Below the pieces are notes generated by a model, which was given only the letters and a program-made list of their open reading frames with translations, was not told the DNA's origin and did no database searches. A stretch of 64,000 nt of DNA from assembly GCA_015698045.1 (NCBI GenBank), contig BLAL01000298.1, positions 310,001-374,000 of the forward strand, in the 5' to 3' direction. Positions 37,041 to 48,552 of the stretch are shown here, piece after piece. The stretch's first letter is position 1, and every line of letters starts with the position of its first letter. Position numbers and translations under genes: made by a program. This DNA comes from Rhizophagus clarus (lineage: Eukaryota; Glomeromycota; Glomeromycetes; Glomerales; Glomeraceae).

Positions 37041-38185
37041 GTCCAAATTAGTAATAACACATTTAAAGCTTGATAAAGTTATATTTACAGAAGCTGATTT
37101 TTCTGATAGGAAATATAATTGGTGAAAAGAAATATGCTTACTTTATTAAGCTGACGAAAAATAAGACGAAAAATAAGGTGAAAAAATATCATCAACTATT
37201 AACGAAAAAAATGAAAGGCAACAAAAAAAATTTGTTGTATTGTACTAAAACGTGAAGAAAAAAGAAAGAAAGCGTGGTAAACGTATGCAATTTACCATAC
37301 TCACGAGCAAATTTATAGTAAACGTAAACAAATTGAAAATTACTGATTTGTAGAACGTGCATAGTAAACGCAGTAAATGCAAACAAACTTTATAGTTCCT
37401 GCCAATCATGTCAGGTGACATTTATGCACTATTTAGTCACGTAGTATTAACAAACTGTATGTCTGTGCTAACTGCCAAGGGCAAAAGAAGAATTAAAGAT
37501 TTATTAAAACAATTCTATTAATTAACAAGTAATTTTAACCATGACTGATTATTAGAATAAACGTATATATGCTATAACTCAACGTATTATTGTAAGCGAC
37601 TCAATAAAAGATAAAATAATAAATATTTGATATCTCGTTAATAGTATTAAATGATACTGATGTACTAGAAATTGACGACTTGAAAGAAAATATATAAAAA
37701 AAAAATGAAATATAATTTTTCCTAATTTTTGTTATATTTGAAAGAATAGGCCAAGTATTAAATTTTGATGTTATTGCAGTTGCGAATAACTAAGACACTT
37801 TTTTTATAACTCTCGCATTTTGATCTATGAATAGGAAATTGCTACATCTCTACTTAAATTATTTGGATCTTTCAAATTCGTGATGATTTATGAGATTTAT
37901 TAATAAGTCGATTGACATGTTTCAAGAATCAGATTAATTGAATTTGAAAAAATTTTCTAATATAATTATACCCCTTAATACCAAATTTAATTAGAGAATT
38001 AGCAAAAATAAAATTATATTTTAGTATTTGATAAAATACATTGGTCTTGACATTATTGTCATGTGATATTATCAAAATAGCTTAATTACCAAGCTATGCC
38101 TTAACAAAAATAGACCAAGAATTAGGATTGCTGAACCAATTAGATTGATTTGCAATTTCTTAAAAAGAAAAAAAAAAAAAAAAAA
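37041..38185. other. Non-coding stretch before the transposase relic
   Basis: No gene supported. A poly-A run at 38168-38186 directly precedes the relic's ATG. Confidence 0.45.
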
Positions 38186-41100
38186 ATGTCAGAATCTCTA
38201 GATACAAGAACCAAAACCAAAGTGCATTGTTTCTGTAAAGAATGTAACGGTAAATTGGTTGATCCAAAGACTAAACTGAAATATGAATTAAAATATAAAT
38301 TAAAATCTAATGCGAATAATAATTTTAGTAACAATTATCAAGAAGGTTCTTCAAATGTTATATCATCTGATGCTGTTGATGAAGATATAATGGAGTGCGA
38401 CCCAATATTAGGGGATAAATGATATATCACCTGATATAACTGAACAATTATCTGAAGATATTGAACAATTGTCCGAAGATATTGAATAATTGTCTGAAGA
38501 TATTAAACAATTATCCAAAGATATTAAACCATTACTCATAAGAAACTATTTCTTTTTAACAAAGAAGACACCTATATATGAATTGGCAAAACATTGAACG
38601 ATAAAGAAAGGAAAAATATCTGATCTTGTTCTTGAAAATTTATTATTGGATAATGTAAGAAACGAGAATGATCAAGATGGTGATTTTGAAGATGATGACG
38701 ATAAAAATGGAGATACTGAAGATAGCGATTCTAATTATTCTGATGATTATGAAGATGATGACGATGAGGAAGTCAATTTTGCATCAACAGATTTTGATGA
38801 CAGCGAACCAATTCTTCCTAACATTAACATTAATGATAATTATACTTGGACTATTTTGTAGATATTACAATATCAAAAACGATTTAAACTTTCCAATATA
38901 GCTATAGATTCTTTGTTCAAGTTCTTAAGATTTTTTCTTTTGACAATAGATGAAAATAAATTTTCATCTTTTCCTTTCTCTTTATATATGGTTAAAAAGG
39001 TGTTGGGGATATCTACAATGATAATTAAATATGCAGCCTGTGACAGATGTCACAAATTATATAATATAAAAGAATTATCAGACAATACTGAAATATCAAC
39101 TTGCAGTTTTGTAAACTATCCAAATCACAGAATAAAATGATTTTGACAACAATACAATAATTTTCTATTAACAAAAATAAATAGTAATAATAGTAGTAAT
39201 AATCATATTTTCCGTCTGCTAATGATATTCCCGTTAATAAATATTAAGCAACAATTAACCCTTTTTTTTAATTGCAAAAATTTTGAAATATCATGTCAGA
39301 AATGGTCAGAAAGGAAAACAGAACTGAAGCTTTATTCGATATCTATGATGGTAGGGTCTGGAAAAGTTTCACAGATGATGATGGTGTGCTGTTTTTTACA
39401 AAAGAATTTGCCGATACTCATATTAGATTAATGCTAAATATGGATTGGTTTCAGCCATTCGTAAATTCACAATATTCTGTTAGTATGATTTATGCCATTT
39501 TTTGTAATTTGCCGCGTAATGAACGCTTCAAGTCATACAATATTCTCACACTAGCAGTAATACCTAGTCTGAAAGAACCAAGCCAACATGAAATTAACAA
39601 TTATTTGTATCCGATTGTTAACCAGTTAAATCGTTTGTGGAATGACTATTTTAGAAAAACAAACGAACACAACAATGGTCGATTTGTCTGTGGTGCAATC
39701 ATTGGCTGTTCTAGTAACATTTCCGCATCTTAGAAATTATGTGGTTTTATCTCGGCTCATATTGCATGCTACCAATGTTACAAATCGGCAAATTTTATAA
39801 ACAATCAACCAAATTTTGGGGGGTTTGCAAATTTAGATGACTGGTTTGTTGAGCGAGATATTAATGAAATAAGAGAAAAAGCAAGTGAGTGAAAACAATG
39901 TGCAACTGAAGAAGCATGAAGAGCCCATGTCTCTGAATATCATATTCGCTGATTGGAGATATACCGCTTATTTTATTTTAATCCTATTCGCTTTTGCGTA
40001 GTTGATCCTATGCATTGCCTTTTTCTCAGTATTGTGAAATAGATCGTAACAAAACTCTGGATAGGTGAAGGTATATTAAATAATGAAAAGCTCAAAATTA
40101 TGCAAGAGAGAGCTGACATGATAAAATTTCTAGGTGACCTTAGACACTGCCCTGTCAGAATAGCTACTGGTGAAGGATTCTCAAGTTTCACAGTAGACAT
40201 GTGGAAAACCTTCATATTAATTTTTGCAATACCTATCACATGGAGTTTCCTTGGATACATCGACCGAAAAATTCTTGCATATTTCGTGTGTGCTTACAAG
40301 ATTTTAACAAACCGAGAGCTACAAAAAAATATGTTAAATGAAGCGTTTACAAGACTGATAGAGATGAATAAATTAATTGAACAAAAATATGATCAAGAAA
40401 AAATAAGTCCTAATCTGCATCTCTGTCTCCATATCTGTGAATGCGTATTAGACTATGGTCCTTTGTCCTCATTCTGGTGTTATAGCTTTGAACGGATGAA
40501 CGGAATTTTAGGTATGCGATTTAATTTTTCTGATTTGAAAATCGTAATGTTATTAATTATTTTTAAAAATTGTAGGTTCTTATAATAATAGCAAACGTAA
40601 TATTGAACCTGAACTACTAAGAATTATGTCTGAAAATACAATCCTTCAATACTTCCTTTCAAATTGTGACAACGATCACTTATTTTCCTCCTTGGAGATA
40701 ATAGAACCAAGAAAATTTGTTGGCAGCTTGGCTGCACTTGATGATTTTACGAGCGATAAGTATCAAAATTTTATAAGACTATCTCTTATTGAGAAAGATT
40801 CGGCTTACAGAACAGAATATTTTCCTGGGTTGCTAATGAAACCGTGCAAAGAAATTACCCTTCCAAACCAAATTTTGGACCTACTAGTATAATTTTATAA
40901 TAGTTTGTATAATGATTATTATTTCATCTCCATTTACTCTATAATAGGTTCAAATAACGATACTGTCGTAAACCCTAGAATTATACAATATGGGAGAATA
41001 AGAATTGGGACGGACATATATGGTTTTGTTCAGGCTGCTCATCACGAAAAATTCTCATATATATTAGCTTGATTTGTATATTATGATGGATCGATCGATG

Positions 41101-41423
41101 TTTATCCTGGTCAAGTATAATTTTATTTTGAGCATACTATTTATTTAAATAGTTCACGATCATTAACCCATTCATTAGCGTTAGTCAAATGGTACAAACT
41201 AGTTCAAGATCATAGTACAAGATATTATTGCCAAGTAGATAACGACATAAAATCATGTAATATAGAATTATAGACAAATGAGTTTTATGATATGAGAAGA
41301 AATAGTATTATACCCATACATCATATAATAGAAAAATTCATTAAATGTAATTTTAATACTGGGACGAAAAAAATAAAAGAATATATGGCTGTAATTCCTT
41401 TAAATAAAAAAATTTCATTTTAA
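38186..41423 (+). pseudogene. Tnp2-like (CACTA/Plavaka-type) transposase relic
   Basis: A legible but broken gene. It starts at 38186 with a Cys-rich finger-like segment (HCFCKECNGKLVDPKTK), then an EQLSEDI tandem repeat (38440-38530) and a very acidic stretch. From 38905 to 41423 a transposase body follows with LGISTMIIKYAACDRCHKL, MLNMDWFQPF, NILTLAVIP, VVDPMHCLFL and FWCYSFERMNGILG. The DPMHxLFL and FERMNG phrases are typical of Tnp2/DUF4218-type transposases of CACTA-related elements. A probable intron interrupts near 40512-40574, and the C-terminus ends PLNKKISF-stop. At least nine in-frame stops (e.g. near 38488, 38596, 38860, 39731, 39892) plus a frame change near 39290 kill it. No intact terminal inverted repeats were found around it. 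Cut-and-paste activity is therefore historical. Confidence 0.75.
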
Positions 41424-42756
41424 AAACTTTATATAATATAAAATGAATTATATGTAAAATCGGAATGACGAATTCAATTATAGCATTTGTATTTGATTAA
41501 ATTATAACAATCATTTTTTTTTGGTACAAGAATAATGATAAAGGTTATATATACCATAATTAATTCTAACTACGTGAAAAATCAGATAATTCAGATAACA
41601 AGAGATCTTATTTTGAGCTGGCAAAGTTGTATTGCAAATTGGTCTTTTATTACGGCATTATGATACAAGCACCATACTTTGTGATTAATAACTCTAATCA
41701 TGTAATAATTTTTAGATATCAAAGGTTTATTTTATTTTAATTAAATATCATATAAAGTATAAAATAATTATTCTGGCTATATAAATAATTAAAATTATGT
41801 AAAACGCACATTTAAGGCCAGCAAAGCTGTATTGCAAATTGGTTCTTCTTATATGAAAAGAGTAACAATTACATTAAATTAATATGGCACTTATGCAAAA
41901 ATGTTTAAAATGTTGCAACTTAATTCTCCAATAATCATCATTGTTATAATCAAGTTACTTACGACTTAAGCTTACTTTGATTATAAATAAAACAGCACTT
42001 CGCACAGACAGAGCTTATGATATATGAGTTATCCCATCATGCCTATTTTACCCCTTGATAAAGGATTTTTGTTGCATGTATTTTCCTAATCAATGATAAT
42101 CAAAGTTACTTACGATTTAAGTCTACTTTGATTATAAATAAAATGGCACTTCGCACAAATAGAGTGCATGATATATAAGTTATCCCATCATGTCTATTTT
42201 AACTATAATTAAAGAATTAACATTATTATTGTAAATATTTTACTCATAAGTCATAATGATATCTATTTAGACTTCGATGAATAATGCGATAGAGGAGGCA
42301 GAATTATCATAACTAAAATTCGAAGCGAGAGGTCTATGTATAGTAAATAAATCATCAACTTTAGTACCAAAGTTATTTACAAACTTTAGGTGGCCACCTA
42401 GCCCACCTTTCTTATAACACACTATGCACAATGGCAAACGGTATAGGAGGCAGACTCTTCTTTCAGAAAGAAAGTTTTTTTTTTGAAAAAAAAATAGTAC
42501 AATTAAATAGCATTTAATTAAATGTGATTAATTAACTTTTTAGGAATAGGCCTTATCAATGCGATTTCATCAGTTTCAATTATCACTGTTCAACTTTATG
42601 AATACTTCAGTTATTATTTGTGAAATCGAACTAACTGGGAATTCAATGTACAAAACAAGTAGAATATTTAGAATAGTATCTTATATTTATTAGTATAATA
42701 AATAATTTCAAAAATCCTATGATGTAAAATTACAAAATATTACAATTTAAATATTG
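41424..42756. other. Non-coding DNA with direct duplications
   Basis: A ~105-bp segment beginning AAGTTACTTACGACTTAAG at 41952 is repeated at 42103 (period 151 bp), with C/T differences between copies. GTATTGCAAATTGG recurs at 41629 and 41830. No gene seen. Confidence 0.6.
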
Positions 42757-43235
42757 GCAAAGGCTATTTTAAATAGAGTAAAATCTTTATTTAACCTTTG
42801 TCAAAAGTGGTAAAGTTTACACTAAATATAATATCTCTGGTTTAAATATCGGCATTAATTAAAAAAAAGGTAAAAATTGGCTGCTAAAATTGGCATTTCT
42901 GAATGAAAAATTGGAAGTTAACAAAAATTGGCAAAAAATTAGTAAAATAATTGGCAAAGCCTTATTGAAGTCGGCAAGGGAATTTTAAATAAAATAAAAT
43001 CCTTTATTCGAACTATACGAAAAGTGGTAAAGTATATAATAAATATAATATCTCTGGTTTAAATATCAGCATTTATTTAAAAAAAGGTAAAAATCGGCCG
43101 CTAAAATTGGTATTTATGATTGAAAAATTAGAATTTAACAAAAATCGGCAAAAATAGATATGGCTATACTAAAATAAGCAAAATATGGCATATTCTATAT
43201 TAAAGTCGGCAAGGCTATTTTAAATAGAACAAAAT
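42757..43235. repeat. Two and a fraction ~220-bp tandem units
   Basis: Unit 1 (~42757-42975), unit 2 (~42976-43204) and a partial unit 3 share GGCAAGGCTATTTTAAATAG and AATATAATATCTCTGGTTTA. Unit 2 retains TCGGCA and ATCGGCCGCT where unit 1 has TTGGCA and ATTGGCTGCT: CpG versus TpG at matching sites. Confidence 0.7.
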
Positions 43236-43279
43236 CTGATTTTTTTTCATTTGACCTGTGCAACTCCTATTAAATATCT

Positions 43280-44345
43280 TCTGTTCTGACGCCTATGCTA
43301 TGACTGCGAACTTGAATTTATTGCTTGAAGTGTTACAGGTAAGATAATATTCCAACTTATCTTGAGGTAATAACTTTGCTAATTTAGAATCATAAGGGAA
43401 TTGATTCTCATTTTCATAGTATCATGAGTTATGTAATCTATAATACCCTGCAAATACTGCAAATAGAGTATGGTGAGCTTCATGGCTGAGGTGATGTAAA
43501 ATTATAATTATCAATTCCTCTAAAACTATTTCAAAATTTCAAGTATGGGAAGTGCTCTAAGACGGATTTGATAATTAATTCTGGATCAGGTCTAGCTTCG
43601 AAAGTGATAGACCCTTTTTTTCTATGCATTGCCCAAATAAAGATAAATAAGATACTTTATTAACATGCTTGTCATAGCTTTTGGTACCATGGTTTATGTC
43701 CAGTTTCTTTCTTATATCTTTTATATAAGTTGAAACAAATCTTACCTGTCAAAATACTTGGCAAACCAGTTAATTTGGCATACCAATCCAGATATTCAAA
43801 GGTTAATATTTTATAGGATTTGGTCTGAATATCAAAATTTTTGGTTGCTAGATAAACAAACTCCTTAATTTTTTGTATCCTTTTAGGGATAATGATTCCA
43901 GTTTTTCATCGTACCATACTTCAAGAGGGAAAATTCCATTATCTTGACATATGTATCATTTTTGCTGATTACGATTAACGATATCTTTGAGTTTCTTAAT
44001 ATCCTTATACCAGCTAGTGTTATGAAGCCAATACTGAGCCCCCTGCATCTCTAATGCGATTTGATATTTTTGGAAGAAGGCATCAAGCTCTAATCCTTGC
44101 ATGAAAGATAGTTGATATTCAACTACAGTTTCTTCGTTAAGAACTCCCTTAGCTATCTGGATGCATCTAGTTTGAAATTTACAGTTTTTCTTAGATTCTT
44201 TTTCTGTTCAAGCCTGTTCTAGTTTTATAATTCTTTTCAAGAGTTCAGCATGTTCCTATCTCGCTTGCGTATTTGCAATCTCAAGCTCTTCAATTCTCAG
44301 TCTTATCATTTTAAGCTTGGATGGGTTAGCTTCACTAACTGACAT
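43280..44345 (-). pseudogene. Coiled-coil lineage-specific gene, broken
   Basis: From ATG at 44345-44343 the minus frame reads MSVSEANPSKLKMIRLRIEE and continues as a coiled coil (LKRIIKLEQA), then YQLSFMQGLELDAFFQKYQI, KTGIIIPKRIQKIKEFVYLA, LTFEYLDWYAKLTGLPSIL and MHRKKGSITFEARPDPELII. I count about ten in-frame stops (TAG at the codon after QAR, TGA after EQA, and more), spread over about 300 codons, with a one-base frame change near 43555-43600 at most. The family is not recognised, but its composition matches repeated Rhizophagus genes. It lies upstream of nothing intact and is not expected to be expressed as protein. Confidence 0.5.
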
Positions 44346-44566
44346 GACTGATTTATACACGAAGTAATTATTCAAAAGCTTGTTAATACATACTGTATAT
44401 AGAAACAGTCAAGTAAAAAAGTAGGTTATGAAGTCACCAAATTTCTGGGACTGGCAGTCCTAGAAAAATGCCAAGAAAAAAAACATTTTATTAATACATG
44501 TGAAAAATAAATACAAATGTTTGGGACTTTGCCTGTGATACATGACGTCTAGGCTAATATACATGA

Positions 44567-45612
44567 TTATTTTTTTGAATGATACCCTTCTATCCTAACC
44601 CTCTTTCTTTCTAACTCATCCTTCACATACGTCCTATCCATTAATAAACACCACAATTATGCCCAAAACCTCTTTCAAACTATCACATAATGATTGGATG
44701 ACTTTGAGTTTGGTTTTAAAGCCTTCTTGTTAAATTTGATAGTGAATGGAAGTTCACTCACCTGGAAAATTTCACCAGGACTATAAAGAAGAAAATGCTA
44801 ATCCCTAGCAAAGGTTACAATACCATATAGATAATCGAAATCATAGTCTGCCCCTTTTCATTTCCTTTTATTCATTCGTACAAACTCTCGAGCTGTTTGA
44901 TATTCTGAGCAAAGCCTTCAAGTACGCTACGCTGAACCTTGTCCTTTATGACGCAAATTAGATTTTTGGCTTTCTTGATTGTATAATCAACTCATTCACA
45001 ACTTTTATCACCAATTATTTCGTATTCAGGCCTCATATTGAATTCCTTACTTACTACGTCTCCTGCAATGTGAAGAGCTGTATGAAGTATAGTTAAAACA
45101 TACTCATTACGCATAAACTCCAAATTATCCAGAACTAATGACCCGTAATTTTTCATCCTGAACAAAATATTCTCTATACAATGCTTGAAGTACTTGTTGG
45201 AGTCTTGAACTTCGTGAGTTTGTGGCGAAAATAGTGGGATGGTTTCCATACCATCAGAGCTGATACCATATATTGCCAACACCTCCTTCAAACTCTTGTA
45301 TAAAAAAAAGGCCCTTAATTTCTTCTCCTTACATTCCTTGGCAAAGTCAGCAAGTCTTGTCGCAGGTCCTAAAGCCAAACCAATACTGCAAAAATCTTCT
45401 TTATTCGTCTTGAAAAAGTCATGGCCATTAACCTCTTCTTTTTCTAAAATTTTTATAATTGTCTCACTAAGCTTCAAGTTCTCTTCTTTACGCAAGAAGT
45501 CTATGAACTCTTTTGTTTTATATTTCTTAATTTTGTCTGCAAGTGTGACTGAGTCATTTCCAGTAGCAGTAATAGAGGTGAAAGTAGAGGCAGGAGTGTT
45601 AGTTTCAGACAT
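44567..45612 (-). pseudogene. SAM-domain gene with a nuclease-like C-terminus, broken
   Basis: ATG at 45612-45610; an open frame of 206 codons runs to TGA at 44994-44992. Residues ~24-95 form a SAM domain (YKTKEFIDFLRKEENLKL, then ILEKEEVNGHDFF, then LALGPATRLADFAKE). The second half (EYEIIGDKS-C-E-stop-VDYTIKKAKNLICVIKDK) resembles the E/D...K spacing of a PD-(D/E)XK nuclease-like fold often joined to such SAM domains in Rhizophagus. After the TGA the homologous frame continues for ~140 codons, with a TGA, a one-base shift and a TAG (FARD-stop-HFLLYSPGEI), to TAA at 44567-44569. Either a truncated SAM protein is made, or the locus is dead. The nuclease assignment is inference. Confidence 0.6.
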
Positions 45613-45770
45613 AGTATTGGCTCAGTAAATTATAGGTTTTATGTCATACAGGCATTACATCATTACATATGACCCGCTTCTCATTTATATCTGATAAAAT
45701 AATAATACTTTATTTATGGCTTACAATATATAAAAATTGAAAAAATTCACTATTACATGATATAGAAATA

Positions 45771-45977
45771 TTATTCAGGAGAAAGTGGAGGATAGACAAA
45801 AATATGAATCATACTCCAATTTCTAATTACTTCTCTGAGAATCTTAACAAAGATAGGTGTGAATGAGTCAACCTTTTTCCCCCTAGAAATCTCAATTACA
45901 AATATTTTATTATCACTTTCGCTATCATGAATGTGAAGGTTTAGACTGATGATGTCGTTATTATCAGTGGTAGTCAT
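45771..45977 (-). CDS. Small hypothetical protein (68 aa)
   Basis: An ATG-started frame with mixed, non-repetitive residues (MTTTDNNDIISLNLHIHDSE, then IRNWSMIHIFVYPPLSPE) and no A/T-homopolymer bias, unlike the compositional ORFs nearby. It lies 158 bp upstream of, and on the same strand as, the SAM gene relic. It may be a complete small protein, a first exon, or a fragment. No domain recognised. Confidence 0.35.
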   Translation of the reverse strand: MTTTDNNDIISLNLHIHDSESDNKIFVIEISRGKKVDSFTPIFVKILREVIRNWSMIHIFVYPPLSPE

Positions 45978-46132
45978 TTTCTGGTAATGGTGAGAATATA
46001 CTTAATAAGATTCAAACTATCAATATTTCTCACCTTAATTTTTCACGGGAAAGTTGGATGAACTTCTATATATCATTACACGTTTTATATCTTGCTATGA
46101 AAAGTTAAGGAGATAAGAATAGTGATTAACAT

Positions 46133-46366
46133 TAAGGTTGCCTGCCTAAACTAATTTAAATTTGGCTAAACGTTTAAACTCTAGTTTTACTGATTTTTTA
46201 ATAATACTTTACTATTGTTTTGCTATTTAATATGATTTACTATAAGTTTTAATATTTGTTAAGTTTTGCTAATTTTTTACTAAGATTTTAATATAGTTTT
46301 GTCAAGTTTTACTCTTTCAATATTTAGACAGTTTGCTAAACTACCTAGTTTCATCCAGCAACCTTA
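46133..46366. mobile_element. 234-bp MITE with 8-bp target duplication (hAT-like)
   Basis: Ends are TAAGGTTGC (46133-46141) and GCAACCTTA (46358-46366), perfect inverted repeats. Both flanks carry ATTAACAT (46125-46132 and 46367-46374). Interior is AT-rich and non-coding. An 8-bp duplication is the hAT signature; a 9-bp reading (ATTAACATT) is also possible if the end base is assigned differently. Confidence 0.75.
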
Positions 46367-46834
46367 ATTAACATTGTCGTATGATGCAAAAAAAGCTTTG
46401 AAAGCACATGCAAATGGAATCTTAATACCTTTTCACATGTAGATCTACTGAAGAGATTTATAGTTGGTCTTACATCCAGTGATCTCAAGATTGCAAAGTC
46501 CTCAGTCCTCCATAGCATATGCTTTTACCGTTAATATTTACTTATAGGGAAGGTCCTGTATTGAGTGTAGACCTTCTTTAATATTTTTTCTTATGTTTGT
46601 TTGGGAAAATATAGAGGTACTAGTTAGTAGGTTCCTACCAGAGACTGCATATATATTTTTGAAATTAATATGCAAAATTGTTATGTCATACAGACCTATC
46701 CACTTGATCGGCTATTACATCATTGCGCAGAAATCTGTGGTAAGTCTTCTGAGCTGGTAATCACTTCTCCAGATTAATGATCATTATTTCAGACGCAAAT
46801 TTGAAATATATGCTAGCTAGAGATAAACACAATT

Positions 46835-47350
46835 ATGACAAGTAATACTAATAATAAATTTGTTCAAAGCGAAATACTTAAAAATCAACTATATGAAGTG
46901 CTTTTGTACAAGAAAATGAAAGTATTAGCTATTCAGGAGCGCCTAGCCAAAAGAAAATTTGATATTAATGATTATGCAAACCAAACAACATTGAATCAAA
47001 GCAAGATAGCGGGAACACTTTATCTTGATTATACAAGTAGACTATTATTTAATTTGGTGGAGATAATTATATTGATAGAGGAGGATCTTGAGATTGGTGG
47101 TCACCCAATCCTTAATACATTACATCAATATAGAAAAGATCTTATCGATAGATCATTAGAGGAATTTTCACTTAGAGAAAAATATCATTTGCTTTTATAT
47201 CTGAAAGAGGATATAAGCATAATTCAACATTATCTTTGTATTATCAGTTATACTGATGAACAAATGATAAATAAAGAAGCTGAAAAAGATGTGAGAGCAT
47301 ATATTCAAAAGTTTAGACATTCCAAGTGTGGTAATACAGAAATTCATTAA
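46835..47350 (+). CDS. Hypothetical helical protein (171 aa)
   Basis: An uninterrupted ATG-to-TAA frame in a region where most genes are broken. Residues are balanced and strongly helix-forming, with leucine/isoleucine heptad-like runs (LKNQLYEVLLYKKMKVLAIQ, LFNLVEIIILIEEDLEIGG, LREKYHLLLYLKEDISIIQH). No signal peptide or catalytic motif. The gene ends 41 bp before the TIR element at 47392, so the 3' flank has been altered by insertion. I do not recognise the family. Confidence 0.5.
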   Translation: MTSNTNNKFVQSEILKNQLYEVLLYKKMKVLAIQERLAKRKFDINDYANQTTLNQSKIAGTLYLDYTSRLLFNLVEIIILIEEDLEIGGHPILNTLHQYRKDLIDRSLEEFSLREKYHLLLYLKEDISIIQHYLCIISYTDEQMINKEAEKDVRAYIQKFRHSKCGNTEIH

Positions 47351-47391
47351 TAGGGGGTAAAATGTTTTATTTTACTGAAGAGGTGCTACTA

Positions 47392-48552
47392 GGATCCCAA
47401 ACAATATATATATATAGGTAACAAAAAAATTTGTTTATTTATCATATAAAATTTTTTTTTAAGTCATATAAAATTTTGCTTATTAGAAAGCAAAAAATAA
47501 AAAAAGTCGTAATTATAGATGCATAATAGGGAGTTAAAATTGTTAAAGTTATATATAGATTTTGCGTAGCAAGGGGTGATTTTCATACTACATATATATT
47601 AAAAAAGAAAAAATTTTAATTTCACTTATACTTTTAAAAATTTTTTTTTCTTTTTTCAATATATTATTAATTTTATACACTTTAGTTTTCATAAAATTAA
47701 ATATTATATTTATAAAAAAATACACTTTTTATAATAATATTCTCTTATTCTAATTTTTTGTTTACTAAATTTAACTATATGTAAAATAAATTTTAGTTTA
47801 ATGAAATCACTTTTTATATTTAAGTAAAGTTGTTTAGCAATGTCAAAAGTACTCAGATCTTAATTTTCTTAAGGCTATGTATAATATTTATGAAGAAATT
47901 TATATTTTTCAAACAGTACTAATTCAAAAATTTTTTTTTTTCTCTTTTAACTTCAGGATGTAATTACATCACTTTGGTCAAATGAAATCACTTTTTCTGC
48001 TTAAGTAAAATTGTTCAGCAGGTCAAATTTACCTATAGTAAAAATTTTAGGATGATTGGATTAATATTCGTGAAATGCGACTAAGTTTTGTATTTTTAAT
48101 TATTTATCATTTATTTGATTTTAATTTTAAAGTATAATTTTACTATTTTTGGTTAAATAAAATTAACTTCTTATGCTTAAGTAAGTTGTTCAGAACGGTT
48201 GAAAATAATTGTGCTTTATTTTTTATAACTTTAGGTATAATATTTATTAAAAGGTTAGTATCTTTATAACAGTATTAATTTTTAAATTTTTAATATTTTG
48301 GGTATTTAAATTAAGTTATTTATCACATTAAAATTTATTTGTATTTTAATTTTTATAATAAATTGTACTATAAATATAAATTTATAAGTTATTTATAAAA
48401 GTTTTTATATGTCATAAAATGAGTTGCTTAGCAATATAAAATTTTTGATGTTATAATAAAATTTTGCTTAGTAGAGTTTAAAATAATTTGCTTATTGATC
48501 ATAGTAAAAAATTTGGATTTTAATGTGACCTATATATATATTATTTGGGATT
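47392..48552 (-). mobile_element. Related 1.16-kb TIR element, inverted relative to the 7.4-kb copy
   Basis: Begins GGATCCCAAACAATATATAT and ends with the inverse ATTATTTGGGATT. The interior aligns along its length, in reverse orientation, with 7382-8779: for example CAGAACGGTTGAAAATAATTG at 48191 and TTTGGTCAAATGAAATCA at 47973. It has about one internal tandem unit fewer. No convincing target duplication is seen (left flank GGTGCTACTA, right flank TTGGTAAATT), so one end may be truncated or the copy rearranged. Confidence 0.7.

Noticed and set aside
40100..40892. Separate intact genes at 40.1-40.6 and 40.6-40.9 kb
   Set aside because: They are fragments of one transposase frame split by an intron and stops; motifs continue across them.
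46380..46640. A more GC-balanced stretch that might be a SINE or 5S-like unit
   Set aside because: No A/B box pair, no conserved 5S internal control region and no ORF could be supported.
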